From Arthrobacter sp. Edens01 (GTDB lineage Bacteria > Actinomycetota > Actinomycetes > Actinomycetales > Micrococcaceae): 64,000 bases of DNA. The stretch spans positions 35,890 to 99,889 of the forward strand of contig NZ_LKIU01000003.1 in assembly GCF_001307035.1 (NCBI RefSeq), written 5' to 3'. The notes beneath the pieces are model-generated. The model was not told the DNA's origin. It worked only from the letters and a program-made list of their open reading frames with translations, and did not search any database. A program made the position numbers and the translations under genes. Each line of letters starts with the position of its first letter. The stretch's first letter is position 1. Shown one piece after another: positions 33,067-41,358 of this stretch.

Positions 33067-35232
33067 ATGGAACCGGTATCCGCCCAGAACATCCCCACAG
33101 CACCCGCCCCACAAGAAACGGCCGACGCCGCTGCCCTGCGTGCGGAGGCAACCACCCTCCTGCGGGCGCTGGTGGGCCGGGACGACGCCGAGTTTCATGA
33201 GGGCCAGTACGAGGCCATTGAGGCCCTGGTCCGCGGCGGAAGGCGTGCCCTCGTTGTCCAGCGCACCGGCTGGGGGAAGTCCGCGGTGTACTTCGTGGCC
33301 AGCCTCCTGCTGCGCGCCCGCGGTGCGGGACCCACGCTCATCGTTTCGCCCCTGCTGGCCCTGATGCGGGACCAGGTTGCCGCCGCTGCCCGGGCCGGAG
33401 TCCGCGCCGCAGCCATTAACTCAGCCAACCAGCTCGAGTGGCAGGACATCTCCGCGCGGCTGGAAGCCGACGACGTCGATGTGCTCCTTGTCTCCCCGGA
33501 ACGCCTGAATAATCCCGGTTTCCGCGAGAACCACCTGCCGGAACTGGTGCGGCGTTCCGGCCTCCTGGTGATCGACGAAGCGCACTGCATTTCCGACTGG
33601 GGCCACGACTTCCGGCCGGATTACCGCCGGATCCGGCACCTGATTGAGCAGCTGCCGCATTCGGTTCCGGTGCTGGCCACCACGGCCACAGCGAACTCCC
33701 GCGTGGTCAAGGACGTGGAAGAACAGCTCGCTGCCGGCGGGGAAGAGGTCTTCACCATCCGCGGGGCGCTGGCCCGGGACTCCCTGCGGCTGGGGGTACT
33801 CCGGCTGCCCAGCCCCCGCAGCCGGCTCGCCTGGCTGCTGACCCACATCAATGAACTGCCCGGCAGCGGCATCATCTACGCCCTGACGGTCTCTGCAGCG
33901 GAAGACACCGCCCGGCTGCTGCAGAAGGCCGGGCATCCGGTGCTGGCGTACACCGGCCGGACCGACCCTGCCGACCGGGAACAGGCGGAAGCGGCCCTGA
34001 AGAACAATGAGGTCAAGGCACTGGTTGCCACCAGTGCACTCGGCATGGGGTTCGACAAGCCGGACCTGGGCTTTGTTGTCCACCTGGGAGCGCCGTCCTC
34101 ACCCGTGGCCTACTACCAGCAGGTAGGCCGTGCCGGCCGCGGCACCCCGAACGCTGACGTCCTGCTGCTCCCGGGAACGGAGGACCGGGATATCTGGGAG
34201 TACTTTGCAACGTCCTCAATGCCCTCCGAAGGACCGGCCAACGCCGTGCTGCGCGAACTCGCCGATGGATCCGTACTCTCCACCGGGGCGCTTGAAACAC
34301 TCGTGAACCTCAAGCGTTCTCCGCTGGAGCTCCTGTTGAAGGTGCTCGCCGTGGACGGTGCAGTGGAACGGGTTACCGGCGGCTGGCGGGGAACCGGGCG
34401 GCCCTGGACCTACGACCGGGAACGCTATGAACGGATCGCCGCCGCCCGGGTTCGGGAACAGCAGGCGATGCTGGACTATGAGAACACCGACGGCTGCCGG
34501 ATGGAGTTCCTGTCCCGGCAGCTGGATGACCCGGCAGCGGCACCCTGCGGCCGCTGCGACAACTGCGCCGGACGCTGGTATTCAGACGACGTTGCCACCG
34601 AGGCCGCCGACACCGCCGGGCAGGCCCTGTCCCGGGTGGGCGTGGACATCGATCCACGCGGCATGTACCCGACGGGCATGGACCGGCTGGGTGTGCCGGT
34701 AAAGGGGAAGATCAAGCCGGACGCTGCAGTTTCAACAGGCCGGGCGCTGGCACGCCTGACGGATCTGGGCTGGGGCGGACGGCTGCGGGAGATCTTTGGG
34801 CCGGGTGCCGTGGACGGCCCGGTGGACCAGTCGCTGCTGAACGGCTGTGTCCAGGTGCTGGCGCAGTGGGGCTGGACGCAGCGGCCCGTAGCGGTCGTGT
34901 CCGTGCCGAGCCGGTCCCGTCCGCAGCTTGTGGGTTCACTGGCCCAGGGGCTCTCCGAGCTTGGCCGGATCCCGTACCTTGGTGCCCTGCAGCTGCCGCA
35001 CGGAGGCCCCGCCGGAGGTCCGGGCGGCAACAGTGCCTTCCGGCTCGCATCCGTCTGGGAGCAGTTCGCTGTGCCGGCCGAGGGCGCGGCGTGGTTCGCG
35101 GCGAATCCCGGGCCGGTGCTGCTGGTGGACGACTTCGCGGACAGCCGCTGGACGCTCACGGAAGCCGGCCGCACCCTGCGGCTGGCCGGGGCCGAATCCG
35201 TACTGCCGTTTGTGCTGGCGCTGAAGGCTTAA
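33067..35232 (+). CDS. RecQ-family DNA helicase with phosphoribosyltransferase-like C-terminus
   Basis: The roughly 720-residue protein has RecQ helicase motifs: Walker A R-T-G-W-G-K-S, motif II D-E-A-H-C-I-S-D-W-G-H-D-F-R, L-A-T-T-A-T-A, A-T-S-A-L-G-M-G-F-D-K and Q-Q-V-G-R-A-G-R-G. A zinc-binding C-G-R-C-D-N-C lies near residue 495. No HRDC domain follows. Instead the last about 120 residues end in V-L-L-V-D-D-F-A-D-S-R-W-T-L-T-E-A-G, resembling the PRPP-binding loop of ComF-type phosphoribosyltransferases. RecQ unwinds DNA 3' to 5' in repair. The start is uncertain: ATG 33067 or GTG 33058. Confidence 0.9.
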   Translation: MEPVSAQNIPTAPAPQETADAAALRAEATTLLRALVGRDDAEFHEGQYEAIEALVRGGRRALVVQRTGWGKSAVYFVASLLLRARGAGPTLIVSPLLALMRDQVAAAARAGVRAAAINSANQLEWQDISARLEADDVDVLLVSPERLNNPGFRENHLPELVRRSGLLVIDEAHCISDWGHDFRPDYRRIRHLIEQLPHSVPVLATTATANSRVVKDVEEQLAAGGEEVFTIRGALARDSLRLGVLRLPSPRSRLAWLLTHINELPGSGIIYALTVSAAEDTARLLQKAGHPVLAYTGRTDPADREQAEAALKNNEVKALVATSALGMGFDKPDLGFVVHLGAPSSPVAYYQQVGRAGRGTPNADVLLLPGTEDRDIWEYFATSSMPSEGPANAVLRELADGSVLSTGALETLVNLKRSPLELLLKVLAVDGAVERVTGGWRGTGRPWTYDRERYERIAAARVREQQAMLDYENTDGCRMEFLSRQLDDPAAAPCGRCDNCAGRWYSDDVATEAADTAGQALSRVGVDIDPRGMYPTGMDRLGVPVKGKIKPDAAVSTGRALARLTDLGWGGRLREIFGPGAVDGPVDQSLLNGCVQVLAQWGWTQRPVAVVSVPSRSRPQLVGSLAQGLSELGRIPYLGALQLPHGGPAGGPGGNSAFRLASVWEQFAVPAEGAAWFAANPGPVLLVDDFADSRWTLTEAGRTLRLAGAESVLPFVLALKA

Positions 35233-35255
35233 GCGGCGTGGAGTAGCGGCGCAGG

Positions 35256-35927
35256 TCAGGCGGCGGCGCGGATGCGGGACTCGACGCCGCTGACATGCAC
35301 GGTCATCAGGGCGCGGGCCAGGTCCGGGTCCCCGGCTGCGATAGCTGCGGCGATGGCCGCGTGCTCGGCGAGGGTGGCGGATACGGCTTTGTCCTGCATC
35401 AGGCCGGTCCAGATGTGTCCGCGCAGGGTGCTGGCGGACAGGCCTTCCAGCAGGCCGTGCAGGTACGCGTTGCCGGAGGCCTTGGCGACCAAGGCGTGGA
35501 ACGCAAGGTCGTGGGCGATGAGCTCCTCCACGGAGGAGTTCTCCTCCACAGACGCCACACAGCCCTGAAGCTCTTTGGCTGCGTCCCCGGTGATGCGGCG
35601 GGCGGCCAGCGACGCGGACCCCGGTTCGAGGATGCGCCGCACTTCCAGGAGTTCCGCGGCCGCCCTTTCCTGGTGCAGGTCCACCACAAATGACATGGTC
35701 TCCATCAGGATGGCCGGTTCAAGGCTGGTGACGTAGGTGCCGTCGCCCCGCCGGACGTCCAGTACACGGGCCAGTTCAAGGGCCTTGACCGCTTCGCGCA
35801 GCGAACTGCGGGAGAGTCCAAGGCGTTCACTGAGATCCTTCTCCGGAGGAATGCGGTCACCGGCCTTGAGCTCACCGCTGATGAGCATTGCCTTGATTTT
35901 GGTGATCGCCTCGTCCGTTACTGCCAT
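35256..35927 (-). CDS. GntR-family regulator, FadR subfamily
   Basis: The 223-residue protein has a GntR winged helix (about residues 8-65: L-K-A-G-D-R-I-P-P-E-K-D-L-S-E-R-L-G-L-S-R) and a C-terminal FCD ligand domain. The FCD domain shows the metal/ligand ladder D-L-A-F-H, H-A-A-I-A-A-A-I and a final H-V-S-G-V-E-S-R. Such regulators sense small carboxylates. TAGACT ends six bases before the ATG, so the transcript may be leaderless. Targets are unknown; no obvious partner operon is divergent from it. Confidence 0.9.
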   Translation of the reverse strand: MAVTDEAITKIKAMLISGELKAGDRIPPEKDLSERLGLSRSSLREAVKALELARVLDVRRGDGTYVTSLEPAILMETMSFVVDLHQERAAAELLEVRRILEPGSASLAARRITGDAAKELQGCVASVEENSSVEELIAHDLAFHALVAKASGNAYLHGLLEGLSASTLRGHIWTGLMQDKAVSATLAEHAAIAAAIAAGDPDLARALMTVHVSGVESRIRAAA

Positions 35928-35968
35928 GCACCAAGTCTAGTTCCGGCAAACCGTCCCCCCTCCCCGCA

Positions 35969-36028
35969 ATCGAGATGGCAGAAACTGCCCGTTACGGGCC
36001 TCATACGGGCAGTTTCTGCCATCTCGAT
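35969..36028. repeat. 24-bp perfect inverted repeat with 12-base spacer
   Basis: The left arm (35969-35992) and the right arm (36005-36028) are perfect reverse complements. Each arm contains GGCAGAAACTGCC or its complement, which can itself fold, and GCCCGTTACGGGC lies across the left arm and spacer. No T run follows on either strand. It sits between the crotonase stop and the GntR start. It could be a processed terminator or a REP-like dispersed element. Confidence 0.8.
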
Positions 36029-36042
36029 GCTTGGGGCCGGGG

Positions 36043-36867
36043 TTAGTCGCCGGTGAAGACCGCGGGGCGGCGCTCGGCGAAGGCCCTACCGGCTTCGGCG
36101 AAGTCACGACTGGGCAGGAACGCCGTATTCCATACCTGCACGTAATCCAGCCCGGACTGCGCCGCCGCCTCGCTGCCCTGGTTTAGAACCTGTTTGACGC
36201 CCTGCACCACCAGTGGCGGGTTCGCCGCGATCTGGGCGGCCAGCTCACGGCCGCGCGCAATGACGTCGTCCGCCAGCTCAGTGACCAGGCCCAGTTCAAA
36301 TGCGCGGGCAGCGTCGAAATCCTCTCCGGTAAGCGCCAGGTGCCGGGTGGCGCCGGAGCCGATGATCCCCGGAAGCCGCTGCAGGGATCCGAGGTCCGCA
36401 ACGATGCCCACACGGACCTCCCGGATGCTGAACCGCGCACCCGGAGCTGCGACGCGTACGTCCGCAGCGGTAATGACATCCACACCGCCGCCGATGCACC
36501 ACCCCTCCACAGCAGCCACCACTGGTTTGCTGCAGCGGGCCACTGAACTCACGGCGTCCTGCAGGGCCTTGATCTGCCGCCGGAACCCCGCACGCAGGCG
36601 GGCATCCGTTCCTTGGGACTCCAGCAGGGGCCGGAACACCGGTTCCATGCCCGGAAGATCCAGGCCGTAGCTGAAATTGCCTCCCGAACCGTAGAGCAGG
36701 ACTGCACTGACGCCTTCGTCGGCGTCCAGCTCTGCGAAAACTTCCGGAAGCTCAGCCCAGAAGTCAGGGCCCATCGCGTTGCCCTTCGACGGGCCTCGAA
36801 GCTTTACCTCAGCCACCGGTCCGTGGAGGCTGACCTGCAGTGAGCGGAGCGCGGAGTCAGAGTTCAT
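36043..36867 (-). CDS. Crotonase-family enzyme, delta(3,5)-delta(2,4)-dienoyl-CoA isomerase type
   Basis: The 274-residue protein has the crotonase oxyanion regions N-F-S-Y-G-L-D-L and C-I-G-G-G-V-D. It also holds three acidic residues in the places used by dienoyl-CoA isomerase: Asp in G-G-G-V-D, Glu in I-R-E-V-R-V-G, and Asp in V-A-D-L-G-S-L-Q-R-L-P. The N-terminal N-A-M-G-P-D-F-W-A-E-L also fits that branch better than enoyl-CoA hydratase. It would shift double bonds during oxidation of odd-position unsaturated fatty acids. AAAGGA precedes the chosen ATG (36867). The exact substrate is inferred. Confidence 0.85.
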   Translation of the reverse strand: MNSDSALRSLQVSLHGPVAEVKLRGPSKGNAMGPDFWAELPEVFAELDADEGVSAVLLYGSGGNFSYGLDLPGMEPVFRPLLESQGTDARLRAGFRRQIKALQDAVSSVARCSKPVVAAVEGWCIGGGVDVITAADVRVAAPGARFSIREVRVGIVADLGSLQRLPGIIGSGATRHLALTGEDFDAARAFELGLVTELADDVIARGRELAAQIAANPPLVVQGVKQVLNQGSEAAAQSGLDYVQVWNTAFLPSRDFAEAGRAFAERRPAVFTGD

Positions 36868-36970
36868 GGATGTCCTTTGATGAAGGGGCCGGGCCATGCC
36901 GGCGCAGGGCCTGCGGGCCAATATACCGGGGCCCGAAGAAGCAGGGCCGTGAAAAAGCTAGGATCAAGGT

Positions 36971-37633
36971 ATGGAGTTTGTGGTCATTGCCCTGTTCGTC
37001 GCTGCAATCGTGCTCGTGAACTTCCTGGTGGGCCGCGCCCAGAAGAAACGGGCAGCCCGTCCCGAGGCAGCCAAGGCCAAGGCGGCGGGCACCGGGAACC
37101 CCAAGGGAACCGGCCGCGCACCGGCCGGAACATCCCTGGAAGCGGCACGTGAAGCCGTGGCCCGGCTCGATGAGAAGGGTCATCAGCAGGTGTACGCGGC
37201 CATCGCCCAGGGGCAGCCGATCCGCGCCATTCAGCTCTATGCGCAGAGCACCGGGTGCGGGCTGCGCGCCGCCAGCGCTGCGGTGGCTTCAATGGCATCC
37301 CATCCCATCCCGTTCACGCGCCCGGAATCCCGTCAGCCGCAGCAGCCGAGCGGCGTCGACCCCGCTCCCTCCGAGGGCGCCGCTCCTCTGGAACCGGAGG
37401 CTGCAGAGACTGAAGCCCTGAAGCCTGAGACCGCGCCGGAGGTCCGCGATTCCGCAGAGCGCGACACTCCCGCCAAGGACACAGCACGCAGCGCAGCGGG
37501 AAGTCCGGGTGCAGAAGGCGCCGGGTCCGGCAAGGATAAGCCGCGCGGAACTGCGAAGGACAAAGAGCCCGCAGCCCCCGACGACGCCGAAATCAGCAAA
37601 TGGGCGCAGAACCTGCGTCCCGAGGACTTCTAG
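36971..37633 (+). CDS. Membrane-anchored protein with L7/L12-like C-terminal helical motif
   Basis: The 220-residue protein has one N-terminal membrane segment (residues 3-21), then a basic stretch Q-K-K-R-A-A-R. A segment at about residues 58-100 (V-Y-A-A-I-A-Q-G-Q-P-I-R-A-I-Q-L-Y, then T-G-C-G-L-R-A-A-S-A-A-V) resembles the ribosomal protein L7/L12 C-terminal fold. The rest is a long Glu/Ala/Pro/Lys-rich tail ending in W-A-Q-N-L-R-P-E-D-F. TAGGAT ends six bases before the ATG. Function is unknown. The 3' end overlaps the aldo/keto reductase gene on the other strand by 4 bp. Confidence 0.75.
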   Translation: MEFVVIALFVAAIVLVNFLVGRAQKKRAARPEAAKAKAAGTGNPKGTGRAPAGTSLEAAREAVARLDEKGHQQVYAAIAQGQPIRAIQLYAQSTGCGLRAASAAVASMASHPIPFTRPESRQPQQPSGVDPAPSEGAAPLEPEAAETEALKPETAPEVRDSAERDTPAKDTARSAAGSPGAEGAGSGKDKPRGTAKDKEPAAPDDAEISKWAQNLRPEDF

Positions 37634-38652
37634 CCGAGCTTTCGCGCCCGCTGGTTCCGGCCGTCCAAGCCATAGGGGTAGTTGCCCACGGCCGGAGCGC
37701 TGGCATGATTCAGCCGCTGGATCTCCGCCGGGGTTAGTTCCAGCTGCGCTGCCTGCAGGTTGCCCTCCAGCTGGTCCGGAGTCCGGGCACCCAGGATTAC
37801 TGAGGTCACACCGGGACGCCCGGCAAGCCACGCGAGGGAGACCTCGGCTGGAGAAGCACCGTGGGACGCTGCGATCTGCTGTACGGCGTCCAGGACCTCC
37901 CAGGTCTGCGGGTTGGAACTGCGCAGGTCCCACCCCTGGAACTGCCGTGCCGGATTCTCACCAACGCGGGTGTTGCCGGAGGGGACGGTTTCGCGGTGGT
38001 ATTTGCCCGTCAGCCAGCCCCCGGCCAAAGGCGACCAGGGAAGCAGCCCGAGTCCGGCGTCGAGTGCTGCCGGCACGATTTCGGATTCGATTTCGCGCTC
38101 CAGCAGGTTGTACTGAGGCTGAAGCGTCACTGGTGCCGGCCAGTTGTGCAGCTTGGCCATCCAGACCGCCTTGGTCAGCTGCCAGCCGGTGAAGTTGGAG
38201 AAGCCGTAGTAGCTGATCAGTCCGGAGCTGACGGCGTCCTGGAGGAAGCCGAGGCTCTCTTCCAGCGGGGTCAGGGGGTCCCAGGAGTGCAGCTGGTACA
38301 GGTCGATGTGGTCAACGCCGAGCCGGCGCAGCGAGGCTTCCAGTGCGCGGCGCAGATGACGGCGGGAGTTCCCGGCGTCGTTGGTGTCCTGCCCGGTGGG
38401 GAAGCGGGCCTTGGTGGCCAGCACCACGGTGTTGCGGGCGGTCTGGTTTGAATGCAGCCATTTGCCGACGATTTCTTCCGAGGCACCTTCGTTGTAGATG
38501 TCCGCGGTGTCGATGAAGTTGCCGCCGGCGGCCAGATAGTCGTCCAGCATCCGATGGGAGGTCTTTTCATCGGTCTCATTGCCGAACGTCATGGTGCCCA
38601 GCGCATAGTTGCTCACGGCTGTTCCGCTGTTGCCCAGCAGGCGCATCTCCAT
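37630..38652 (-). CDS. Aldo/keto reductase
   Basis: The 340-residue TIM-barrel NADPH oxidoreductase has the family's G-N-F-I-D-T-A-D-I-Y-N (with catalytic Asp and Tyr), catalytic Lys in V-L-A-T-K-A-R, the H in Y-Q-L-H-S-W-D and a C-terminal V-T-S-V-I-L-G-A-R. It is in the branch of YajO/tas-like reductases. AAGGAAA lies six bases before the ATG. The substrate is unknown. Confidence 0.92.
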   Translation of the reverse strand: MEMRLLGNSGTAVSNYALGTMTFGNETDEKTSHRMLDDYLAAGGNFIDTADIYNEGASEEIVGKWLHSNQTARNTVVLATKARFPTGQDTNDAGNSRRHLRRALEASLRRLGVDHIDLYQLHSWDPLTPLEESLGFLQDAVSSGLISYYGFSNFTGWQLTKAVWMAKLHNWPAPVTLQPQYNLLEREIESEIVPAALDAGLGLLPWSPLAGGWLTGKYHRETVPSGNTRVGENPARQFQGWDLRSSNPQTWEVLDAVQQIAASHGASPAEVSLAWLAGRPGVTSVILGARTPDQLEGNLQAAQLELTPAEIQRLNHASAPAVGNYPYGLDGRNQRARKLG

Positions 38653-38755
38653 GGGTATTTCCTTCCGTCCGGCGTGCAGTGTGCTGCGCCCCAGCCTATG
38701 CCTCTTCCTGCGGGCTGGAACAGGGCGATGGCCGGGCAGCGGAAGAGCGGGCTGC

Positions 38756-39952
38756 CTAAGTCAGATAGTTGTCGATCAGATAGTCAGCGATTGCGAGGGA
38801 CGACGTCGCCGCAGGTGAGGGGGCGTTGCGCAGCAGCGTGACCGGCCCGTTCTGGTCTACGGCGAAGTCATCCAGAAGTGATCCGTCCCGTCCCCACGCC
38901 TGGGCGCGGACCCCGGCGGCAGTCTTGGCAGTGAGGTCGGAGGGTTTCAGCTCCGGAATGAACCGGCGGGCGCGGGAGAAGTAGACGGGTTTCAGCAGTG
39001 ATTCACCCACGGAGTCGAGGCCCATCTTCCAGTAGCGCTTCGCCAGTGGAAGCGCGCCGGGCCAGCGCAGCGACTCGAGGGTGTCGCGGACGGAGACTTT
39101 GCCCCAGCTGTAGCCCTCGCGGGCCAGGGCAGGAACTGCGTTGGGGCCCACATGCACGTCGTCATAGACCCCGCGGGTGAAATGCACGCCCAGAAAGGGA
39201 AAGGCCGGATCAGGGACCGGATAGATCATGCCGTTGACAAGGTGGTTCCTTTTGGGGCTGAGCTCCCAGTATTCGCCGCGGAACGGCAGGATTTTGGGTG
39301 AAGGATCGGCGCCGGCCAGCCTTGCCACGACGTCGGACTGCAGGCCTGCACAGGCGATCACATGGTCGAAGACCTGCTCGGAGACCGCTGTTTGAACGCG
39401 GACCCGGGCGCCTTCCATGCGGAGTCCGGTCACTTCCTGTCCCAGCAGGATGGTGCCGCCGGAGGCACGCACGTCCTGGGCCATGGCTTCGGTAATCGCT
39501 GCGTAATCCACGACGGCGGTGTGCGGGGAATGAACGGCAGCAACGCCTGCCACATGGGGCTCGATTTCGCGCAGCTTCGCCGGGTCATCAATCCTGGCGA
39601 GCCCGGGAACGCCGCTGGCGAGGGAACGCGACTCGATGTCCACCAGGGCCGGCAGGTCCGCCTCATCCACGGCCACCACGAGCTTGCCCACCTCACGGTA
39701 GGGCAGGGATTTCTCCAGGCAGTAGTCTCGGATGCGCTGCCTGCCCTCGGCGCAGAGCTGTGCCTTCAGCGAACCGGGCCTGTAGTACAGACCGGCGTGG
39801 ACAACTCCGGAATTGTGGCCGGTCTGATGGGCGGCCAGCCGGGCTTCCTTCTCGAAGACAGTGACTTCTCCCAGACCGCGCAGGGCCAGTGCCCGGGCCA
39901 CGGCGATTCCCACGATGCCTCCGCCAATAACGGCGAACCGGTTCACGTTCAA
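38756..39952 (-). CDS. lhgO: L-2-hydroxyglutarate oxidase
   Basis: The 398-residue flavoprotein oxidises L-2-hydroxyglutarate to 2-oxoglutarate. It starts with the FAD fingerprint V-I-G-G-G-I-V-G-I-A-V-A, then Q-T-G-H-N-S-G-V-V-H-A-G-L-Y-Y, a hallmark of the LhgO/L2HGDH family. V-P-D-P-A-F-P-F-L-G-V-H-F-T-R and G-P-N-A-V-P-A-L follow. TTG at 39952 has GGGAGG seven bases upstream; a GTG two codons in is a weaker choice. It is a single gene here. Confidence 0.92.
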   Translation of the reverse strand: MNVNRFAVIGGGIVGIAVARALALRGLGEVTVFEKEARLAAHQTGHNSGVVHAGLYYRPGSLKAQLCAEGRQRIRDYCLEKSLPYREVGKLVVAVDEADLPALVDIESRSLASGVPGLARIDDPAKLREIEPHVAGVAAVHSPHTAVVDYAAITEAMAQDVRASGGTILLGQEVTGLRMEGARVRVQTAVSEQVFDHVIACAGLQSDVVARLAGADPSPKILPFRGEYWELSPKRNHLVNGMIYPVPDPAFPFLGVHFTRGVYDDVHVGPNAVPALAREGYSWGKVSVRDTLESLRWPGALPLAKRYWKMGLDSVGESLLKPVYFSRARRFIPELKPSDLTAKTAAGVRAQAWGRDGSLLDDFAVDQNGPVTLLRNAPSPAATSSLAIADYLIDNYLT

Positions 39953-39999
39953 ATGACTGCCTCCCCGCTGCCTGTCCTGTGGAGAGTGTAGAGGGTGGG

Positions 40000-41358
40000 C
40001 TAAATGCCCAGCACTGCGGACGCGATGAGGAAGTAGATGATCAGCCCCGTGGCGTCGACGAAAGTGGAAATGAACGGGTTGGAGAACACGGCCGGATCGA
40101 CTTTCAGGGCCTTACCCAGAAGCGGCATGAGCCCTCCGGCAGCGGCGGCCATGGTGCACACGCCCAGCAGGGTCAGGCCCACCACGGTGCCCAGCGGCAC
40201 GGTGAAGATAACGGACGTTATGGCGAACCCCAGCCCGCCGAGCAGTAAGCCAAGCACCGCACCCACTCGGACCTCGCGCGCAACGACCTTGGCAACGTCC
40301 CGCGGCCGCACGTCTCCCAGGGCGAGTGCCCTGGTGATGGTGGTGGCGGCCTGGTTTCCGGTATTGCCTCCGGTGCCGATCAGCAGCGGAATGAACAGTG
40401 ACAACGCCACCTGCTCGGCCAGGGTGGCTTCAAAGGTATCCATTACCTGGACGGTGAGGGTGGCTCCGAGGGCCAGGACCAGCAACCACACGACACGGGC
40501 GCGCACAATGGCCCGGACTGGAGTCGCCAGGTAAGGCCGCCGCAGGGGCTCAGTCCCGCCCGAACGTGCGGAGTCCTCGCTTTCGGCCGATTCCAGGATC
40601 CGGAGGGCGTCATCCACCGTGAGGATTCCGACCAGCCGGTTTTCGGAATCAACCACGGGCAGCACCAGCACCTTGGCATCAGCGCAGTACCGCGCAGCCT
40701 CTTCGGCGTTCAGGGTGGCGGGGACTGACAGCGGGGCCTTCATCAGGTCCGCTACCGGGTCGGAGTCCGCGGCGCGGAGCAGGTCCCGGAGGGAAACTAC
40801 GCCCAGCAGGTGCCGTCTGCCGTCGGTCACGGGGATGGTGTAGACGCTTTCCGCGTCGTCGAGCTGTGACCGGACCCGGGCCAGGGACTCGGCGGCCGTC
40901 CTGTCCGGGCTGGTGGTGACGAACTGTGGGCTCATGTAGCGGCCCACTGCGCCGCGCGGGTACCCCAGGACTGCGGTGGTGAGCGCCCGGTCCTTCTCGT
41001 TGAGCCCCAGAATCAGGCGGTTGGCCACTCCCGCCGGCAATTCATCCAGCAGCGCCACCCGGTCATCCGGGCTGAGCGCGGTGAAGACCTCCGCCACCTG
41101 GGCATCCTTCAGTCCGGCCAGGAGGTCTGCCTGGACCGGTGCGTCGAAACGCTCGAAAACTTCCATGGCCCGCCCCTTCGAGAGTGTCCGGTACGCCACC
41201 GCGCGGTCAATGGTATTGAGGCGTTCGAGCTGTTCCAGGGTTTCGGAGACGTCCAGTGGCTGGAGAACCCGGGCAATCCCGGTCAGGCTGCCGCTGCTGA
41301 GGGCATGGGCCAGCAGTTCGGCGGTTGCGTCGAATGAAAGATTGGGGGACTTGATCAT
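40000..41358 (-). CDS. mgtE: Magnesium transporter MgtE
   Basis: The 452-residue channel has an N-terminal MgtE domain (about 1-130), two CBS domains (about 140-260) that sense cytoplasmic Mg2+, and five membrane segments (about 285-450). The pore-region I-G-T-G-G-N-T-G-N-Q is present, and an early F-I-S-T-F-V-D-A-T-G lies near the end. It brings Mg2+ into the cell when internal Mg2+ is low. The ATG is preceded by AGGGA, eight bases upstream. This site can pair with an upstream element of the long leader RNA, so translation is likely controlled there. Confidence 0.95.
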   Translation of the reverse strand: MIKSPNLSFDATAELLAHALSSGSLTGIARVLQPLDVSETLEQLERLNTIDRAVAYRTLSKGRAMEVFERFDAPVQADLLAGLKDAQVAEVFTALSPDDRVALLDELPAGVANRLILGLNEKDRALTTAVLGYPRGAVGRYMSPQFVTTSPDRTAAESLARVRSQLDDAESVYTIPVTDGRRHLLGVVSLRDLLRAADSDPVADLMKAPLSVPATLNAEEAARYCADAKVLVLPVVDSENRLVGILTVDDALRILESAESEDSARSGGTEPLRRPYLATPVRAIVRARVVWLLVLALGATLTVQVMDTFEATLAEQVALSLFIPLLIGTGGNTGNQAATTITRALALGDVRPRDVAKVVAREVRVGAVLGLLLGGLGFAITSVIFTVPLGTVVGLTLLGVCTMAAAAGGLMPLLGKALKVDPAVFSNPFISTFVDATGLIIYFLIASAVLGI

